From positions 1 through 17,896 of the forward strand of contig JAKAAA010000009.1 in the NCBI GenBank assembly GCA_021797295.1: DNA of 17,896 nucleotides, read 5' to 3'. Of this stretch, positions 14,443 through 17,896 are shown one piece after another. The number at the start of each line of letters is the position of its first letter. The first letter of the stretch is position 1. This DNA comes from Thermoplasmata archaeon (GTDB taxonomy: Archaea; Thermoplasmatota; Thermoplasmata; Thermoplasmatales; Thermoplasmataceae). The position numbers and the translations under genes are program-made. A model generated the notes under the pieces. That model was not told the DNA's origin. It searched no databases and saw only the letters and a list, made by a program, of their open reading frames with translations.

Positions 14443-15737
14443 TGTGTACTCACCACCTTGCCGAATATTTCCATTCCCGTATCAAGAAGTTTCGGGTCAA
14501 TATTCAATGCTGCCATAAATCTGAAGGTATTTCCATAATGCCCGCAGGTATGCATTATAATTCCATGTTCTATCATGGATTTTTTGTACTTGTTCATTGT
14601 AATAGAATCCAGTGGTTTCCCCTTTCTTCCCAGCTCAATTCCTATCATGAATCCCCTTCCTCTGACCTGTGCTATAGAACCGCTGTTGATTTCTCCGAAT
14701 CTTTTCAGCAACTCTTTTCCCTGTTCTCTTACACTGTAAAGTACAGGAGGGGTCCTTTTAATAACTTCCCTACCGGCTGCCAGCGCTAACGGATTCGCAC
14801 GGTATGTTCCTAGATGGAACGGTACCGGTAATTTATCATCGAAATCCTTTCTATAATAAACCAGCGACATTGGAATACCACCACCTGCAGATTTGCCGAC
14901 ACATACAATATCCGGCTTTATTCCATCATGTTCGAATGCCCACATTTTTCCTGTCCTGCCCATGCCAGACTGTACCTCGTCAACTATCATTATTATATTA
15001 TTATCATCACATAACTTTCTCAAAGCTTTCAGGAAACCAGCTGGAGGTACCACGTAGCCTCCTTCTCCGAGAATTGGCTCTACCAGTAGGGAATCAATAT
15101 CATTTTCCCTGATTGCTGTTTGAATATATTCGATAACATCATCTACTGAATAATTTTCCCAGAGAATACCGGGATACGGTGCCCTTATTACCCTGAATCC
15201 CGGACTATTGTTTCCGGCTTTATACTTATCTTCATATGTGGCAGCTATTATTCCCCCAGATACACCATGGTATGCGCCTTCGAACACTATAGTATATGCA
15301 TTTTTTCCGGATACCTGGTGTGCAATGTTCACTGCTGTCTCACAGGCATCTGCACCACTGATGCCGAAAATAGTTTTATAATCCCTCATGTTTGAAGGGA
15401 ACGCATCATTCAACGCTTTCAAAAATCCTATCCTTGCCTCCGTTGGGATTTCCAGTGCATGCCATGTATTTTCCATTTCTGATTTTACTGCATCTTTTAT
15501 AAATTCTGAATATCCCAGATTCAGTACTGATATTCCTGTGAGCCAGTCAATAAATATATTTCCATCCATATCCTCAATTAAAGAATCTTTTGCATATCTG
15601 ATAGCTATTGGAAAGCTTCTGGGATAGGTAACAGATGCAGTTTCATATCTCCTCTGTTCATCCAGAAGTGCCCTGCTTTTTGGACCGGGTATCTCAGTTT
15701 TTATATATGGTATTTTAGCAATATCTATATTCATCAT
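14436..15737 (-). CDS. Class III PLP-dependent aminotransferase
   Basis: A fold-type I omega-aminotransferase of 433 residues. Visible are the phosphate-binding SGADACETAVNIAH (127-140), the aromatic FEGAYHG (152-158), the cofactor aspartate in IVDEVQSGMGRTG (251-263, Asp253), and the PLP lysine in VGKSAGGGIP (280-289, Lys282). The N-terminus GPKSRALLDEQRRYE resembles archaeal enzymes annotated as 4-aminobutyrate, ornithine or diaminobutyrate aminotransferases; some related archaeal proteins are amino-acid racemases. It is first in an operon with an amino-acid permease and divergent from an Lrp-type regulator. With the ALDH7 enzyme in the window, lysine or another diamino acid is an attractive substrate; this is inference. 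MM start codons are adjacent; the TATA spacing fits either. Confidence 0.9.
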   Translation of the reverse strand: MMNIDIAKIPYIKTEIPGPKSRALLDEQRRYETASVTYPRSFPIAIRYAKDSLIEDMDGNIFIDWLTGISVLNLGYSEFIKDAVKSEMENTWHALEIPTEARIGFLKALNDAFPSNMRDYKTIFGISGADACETAVNIAHQVSGKNAYTIVFEGAYHGVSGGIIAATYEDKYKAGNNSPGFRVIRAPYPGILWENYSVDDVIEYIQTAIRENDIDSLLVEPILGEGGYVVPPAGFLKALRKLCDDNNIIMIVDEVQSGMGRTGKMWAFEHDGIKPDIVCVGKSAGGGIPMSLVYYRKDFDDKLPVPFHLGTYRANPLALAAGREVIKRTPPVLYSVREQGKELLKRFGEINSGSIAQVRGRGFMIGIELGRKGKPLDSITMNKYKKSMIEHGIIMHTCGHYGNTFRFMAALNIDPKLLDTGMEIFGKVVSTQW

Positions 15738-15755
15738 AAAAAATGAAACGGTTAT

Positions 15756-15768
15756 TTTAATATAAAAT
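15756..15768 (-). promoter_or_regulatory. TATA element of the aminotransferase-permease operon
   Basis: The minus strand ATTTTATATTAAA is centred about 25 bases before the ATG at 15737. The 154-base divergent gap to the Lrp-type gene is the likely binding region for that regulator. Confidence 0.5.
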
Positions 15769-15861
15769 TTACTAAAAAACTGGCAAACTATATATTATAA
15801 TAATATTTTGCTATATTATCAGATAAATAAGAAAATTTTTCGAATTTATTCCATATACAAG

Positions 15862-15871
15862 GATTTATTAT
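15862..15871 (+). promoter_or_regulatory. TATA element of the Lrp/AsnC gene
   Basis: GATTTATTAT is centred about 26 bases before the ATG at 15892, giving a leaderless start. Confidence 0.45.
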
Positions 15872-15891
15872 CAAATAATACATGCTAAAAT

Positions 15892-16347
15892 ATGGACGAT
15901 ACCAATTTAAAAATTCTCAGTATATTGCACAGAAATTCTTCCCTTGCCTTAAGAAAAATAGGTATTTCAACCGGATTAAATAGTCCCTCAGCAGTATCAC
16001 GGCGAATAGAGGAAATGAAAAAGAACGGGATTATTAAGCGAAGTATAGCCCTGATTGATTATAAGAAGATAGGATTTGATTTTTATACAATAACATTTGT
16101 GCGGGCAAAATACGGGAAAGAGTACTATAAAGATCTGGGGAAAGCATTAATGGAAATTCCCGGTGTGATCAGTGTAGATTTCCTCCTAGGAGATATAGAT
16201 TTTATATTATATACAATTACTAAAAATCCAGAGGAATACCAAAAACTGATGGATATGTTATCGACAATGGAAGGTATTGAAAGGACGGACTCCCATATAG
16301 TACTTCAGAATTTCAGTAGGGACAATTACTGCAACTTGAAATTATAA
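15892..16347 (+). CDS. Lrp/AsnC-family transcriptional regulator
   Basis: At 151 residues it has the usual two-part layout: an N-terminal helix-turn-helix (about 1-60; LKILSILHRNSSLALRKIG, SPSAVSRRIEEMKKNGIIKR) and a C-terminal RAM ligand-binding domain (about 65-145; YTITFVRAKYG, IPGVISVDFLLGDIDFILYTI). Such proteins form dimers or octamers and sense amino acids. It is transcribed divergently from the aminotransferase-permease operon across a 154-base gap, and most likely regulates that operon according to the level of the transported amino acid. No Cys-based sensor is seen. Confidence 0.92.
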   Translation: MDDTNLKILSILHRNSSLALRKIGISTGLNSPSAVSRRIEEMKKNGIIKRSIALIDYKKIGFDFYTITFVRAKYGKEYYKDLGKALMEIPGVISVDFLLGDIDFILYTITKNPEEYQKLMDMLSTMEGIERTDSHIVLQNFSRDNYCNLKL

Positions 16348-16402
16348 AAGTTATTTTCGGATTCTATATGAAAATAAATATATATTATTTTAACGATTAA
16401 AT

Positions 16403-16567
16403 TTAGTCTCCGTTTCCATGTGTTCTGTAATGATCTATACCATCATTTTCTGATACTGAGAAGGTGTTAACATATTGCGTGAGTACCATATTCACAAACT
16501 TTGATACATCTCCGTGGCTATCCGATATATTTTTATATATTTCATCTTTTACATATATTTCAGGCAT
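16403..16567 (-). CDS. 54-residue ribbon-helix-helix-like protein
   Basis: A short gene, easy to overlook. The product begins MPEIYVKDEIYKNISD and continues with HGDVSKFVNMVLTQYV, a pattern of one beta strand (2-6) and two helices (8-15, about 20-34) like the ribbon-helix-helix fold of CopG/Arc or VapB-type antitoxins; the tail (37-54) is polar. The TATA box TATATATAA (16590-16598) lies 26-27 bases before the ATG, the clearest promoter in the window. The gene is convergent with the Lrp-type gene, 55 bases apart. No toxin gene is recognisable beside it. It may be a solitary regulator or an orphan antitoxin. The family call is from fold-like pattern only. Confidence 0.6.
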   Translation of the reverse strand: MPEIYVKDEIYKNISDSHGDVSKFVNMVLTQYVNTFSVSENDGIDHYRTHGNGD

Positions 16568-16588
16568 TATATGTCAATTATAAGCATG

Positions 16589-16598
16589 GTATATATAA
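16589..16598 (-). promoter_or_regulatory. TATA box of the ribbon-helix-helix-like gene
   Basis: TATATATAA centred 26-27 bases before the ATG at 16567, an almost ideal archaeal promoter spacing for leaderless transcription. Confidence 0.6.
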
Positions 16599-16599
16599 T

Positions 16600-17175
16600 T
16601 TGTGTAAACCCGGTCCGTCTATTGCCGTAAAAAATTATGGATAGCCATTTGTTGTTTAAAATAAGTAATTCTGGAAACCATATTTGCCAGTTAATCGCTA
16701 ATACATTAATATTATATTCATAATATTAGTATTTTGATAAAATTTCTGGAATTTTATGTCTTACTAAATAAAAAAACTGACGAATTGCCTATTATCAAAA
16801 TGGCTATTTATAAAAATTATAATCATAAACTATCATCACATCTAGGTTATTATCCATACATTTTATTTACTACAGTCTCGGCATCTGCAAGACTCTGCTG
16901 GAATATAAATATAACCCCAGATATTGAATTTATGAACATTACCAGTTCCTCATTTATATAATTCGTTATTTCCTCTACATTATTTCTGAAAAATGCTACT
17001 ATTACAAATCAATCTACCAGAAAGAAAGCCACTGAGCTTGTGATGCGGATGAATTTCTGGAATCGTATACCATAAATTCAATAAATAATTAATATTTAAG
17101 ATATTTTCAGAATCCTCCAGTGGCATGATTTTTAAAATAACGGTAAATTAAATATTTTCAGGATAAATATAAATT
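16600..17175. other. Degenerate AT-rich stretch between the small protein gene and the insertion element
   Basis: No gene here is convincing. Two minus-strand readings have protein-like text: one from 17126 to 16980 (48 residues, MPLEDSENILNINYLLNLW start), the other open from about 17008 to 16850 (52 codons without a good start, ending LADAETVVNKMYG). They overlap in different frames and may be pieces of one decayed gene. I recognise neither. A plus-strand frame at 16734-16961 begins with TTG and has no signals. Confidence 0.35.
16707..16728. repeat. AT-rich inverted repeat
   Basis: TAATATTAT and ATAATATTA are perfect 9-base arms around ATTC. The site lies in the degenerate stretch and could be a small stem, a decayed element end, or chance in AT-rich DNA. 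Confidence 0.35.
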
Positions 17176-17178
17176 CAT

Positions 17179-17205
17179 ATGTTATAGGTAAATTTTATAT
17201 AACAT
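17179..17205. repeat. Subterminal hairpin at the left end of the IS200/IS605-type element
   Basis: ATGTTATA (17179-17186) and TATAACAT (17198-17205) are perfect 8-base arms around an 11-base loop, 22 bases before tnpA. IS200/IS605 elements have such imperfect palindromes near their ends as TnpA recognition hairpins. The right arm also contains a TATAA stretch at promoter distance from tnpA. The exact left boundary cannot be fixed without the right end. Confidence 0.5.
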
Positions 17206-17227
17206 TGTAATATACTTTATTTGATAT

Positions 17228-17641
17228 ATGGAATTAACACAGTATAAGAAGGAATACACATCATACGACCATTTAATGTTTTCATGCCAGTACCATGTGA
17301 TATTCACGCCTAAATACAGGAGAAGGGTATTAATAAACGGCATTGATGAAAGGCTTAAGAAGCTTATAAGGGAAAAGGAGGAGGATTATGGCTATAAGGT
17401 AATAGAAATGGAGATAATGCCGGACCATGTGCATCTATTACTGGATCTAAAGCCCAGGATAGATGTTATAAGGTGTGTTAATCTAATAAAGGGATATACA
17501 TCACATATATTGAGGAATGAATTCCCAGAGCTAAGAAGGAAGATACCCACACTATGGACAAGGTCAAAATTTATAGCAAGTGTTGGTGCAGTAACACTTG
17601 AAGTGGTTGAAAAGTATATAGAGGAACAGAAGAAGGTATGA
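17228..17641 (+). CDS. tnpA: IS200/IS605-family TnpA, Y1 HUH transposase
   Basis: The 137-residue protein is full length and intact. Landmarks are FSCQYHVIFTPKYRRRVL (about 18-35), the metal-binding HUH motif in IMPDHVHLLL (63-72; His66, His68), LIKGYTS (86-92), and the catalytic tyrosine in VVEKYIEEQ (126-134; Tyr130). It acts as a dimer on single-stranded hairpin ends. The ATG at 17228 follows a TATA-like stretch inside the upstream hairpin. The stop codon TGA overlaps the tnpB ATG (ATGA), so the two are coupled. All core residues are present, so it may be active. Confidence 0.95.
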   Translation: MELTQYKKEYTSYDHLMFSCQYHVIFTPKYRRRVLINGIDERLKKLIREKEEDYGYKVIEMEIMPDHVHLLLDLKPRIDVIRCVNLIKGYTSHILRNEFPELRRKIPTLWTRSKFIASVGAVTLEVVEKYIEEQKKV

Positions 17642-17896
17642 TAGAAACAAAAAACAATAAAATTAAAGATTCCCTGAATAAAACCAAAATTAAGAGAAAA
17701 TCGCAAACAGTATTTATTATAAAAACAAAGATAGATACTGATAAGCTGAACAGGAATACACAGGTAAATTTAAAGAAATTATTTTTAGAGGCTAAATGGC
17801 TGTACAATTATATAATAAACAGGGAACTGAACAGTGACATATTCAGTATGGATTATAGAATAAATGAGGTTCCTGTATATGTAAAAACCATTATGA
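17638..17896 (+). CDS. tnpB: TnpB RNA-guided nuclease, N-terminal part (cut by window edge)
   Basis: About 86 residues are visible before the edge. After a basic leader (SLNKTKIKRKSQTVFIIK) the text LKKLFLEAKWLYNYIINREL is typical of the TnpB N-terminal helical segment, followed by DIFSMDYRINEVPVYVK as in archaeal IS605-group TnpBs. TnpB is a guide-RNA-directed nuclease using a RuvC-like domain, and its guide comes from the element's right end; neither the RuvC residues nor that RNA lie in this window. The start overlaps the tnpA stop by 4 bases. Confidence 0.85.
   Translation, partial: MIETKNNKIKDSLNKTKIKRKSQTVFIIKTKIDTDKLNRNTQVNLKKLFLEAKWLYNYIINRELNSDIFSMDYRINEVPVYVKTIM

Larger units (their letters stand above)
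17179..17896 (+). mobile_element. IS200/IS605-type insertion sequence, left part
   Basis: Contains a subterminal hairpin, a complete tnpA and the start of an overlapping tnpB, the order of IS605-group elements with both genes in the same direction. The right end lies beyond the window. TnpA moves such elements as single-stranded DNA by tyrosine cleavage without target duplication. Confidence 0.85.

Noticed and set aside
14289..14789. Plus-strand frame across the permease-aminotransferase junction
   Set aside because: It spans two well-supported opposite-strand genes and has no family features.
16734..16961. Plus-strand 75-codon frame starting at TTG
   Set aside because: Non-ATG start, no TATA or ribosome binding site, no recognisable content.
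1..17896. CRISPR array, tRNA or rRNA genes
   Set aside because: No regularly spaced repeats and no cloverleaf or rRNA-like conserved sequence was noticed on reading both strands; a covariance-model scan would be decisive.

Overview
The window looks like chromosome of a Thermoplasmatales-type archaeon (Ferroplasma, Acidiplasma or Cuniculiplasma are the sort of relatives I have in mind). The DNA is AT-rich with heavy use of AGA/AGG and ATA codons. Most first genes of transcription units have an archaeal TATA-like element centred about 23-30 bases before the start codon and no ribosome binding site, which indicates leaderless mRNAs. Genes in second position are overlapped, tightly spaced, or preceded by a GGTGA-type site. 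The genus is inference; no rRNA or tRNA gene was seen.

Left part (1-2451, minus strand): the first 14 codons of a probable 2-oxoacid:ferredoxin oxidoreductase alpha subunit, an unrecognised 94-residue protein, and succinyl-CoA synthetase (sucD, sucC). Together these point to the 2-oxoglutarate to succinate segment of the TCA cycle. Next comes a two-gene minus-strand operon (2670-3371) of a Cys/His/Arg-rich small protein and a PadR-type repressor, preceded by a set of alternating TGATATCT half-sites.

Middle part (3623-9993): an ALDH7-family aldehyde dehydrogenase; an MHS-type metabolite:proton symporter split by a frameshift at a run of nine A's; a decayed piece of an IS256-family transposase; an N-terminal-nucleophile asparaginase/isoaspartyl peptidase; and an ArsR-type regulator with a conserved C-terminal sensor-like domain, divergent from an MFS exporter.

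Right part (9997-17896): an NDH-2-like flavoprotein, a DUF234-type archaeal ATPase/nuclease-fold protein, a truncated DUF929-like membrane-anchored protein, an APC amino-acid permease overlapping a class III aminotransferase, a divergent Lrp/AsnC regulator, a 54-residue ribbon-helix-helix-like protein with its own TATA box, a degenerate stretch, and the start of an IS200/IS605-type element (tnpA complete, tnpB cut by the window edge).

How the genes may work together: permease, class III aminotransferase, Lrp regulator and ALDH7 suggest uptake and catabolism of an amino acid such as lysine, with asparaginase releasing aspartate and the oxidoreductase/succinyl-CoA synthetase block receiving 2-oxoacids. 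This pathway link is inference; the substrates cannot be read from the sequence. I saw no CRISPR array and no clear, wholly new multi-gene system. The most unusual items are the PadR operon and its operator, the A9 frameshift, the unreported-looking small proteins, and the two decayed genes.
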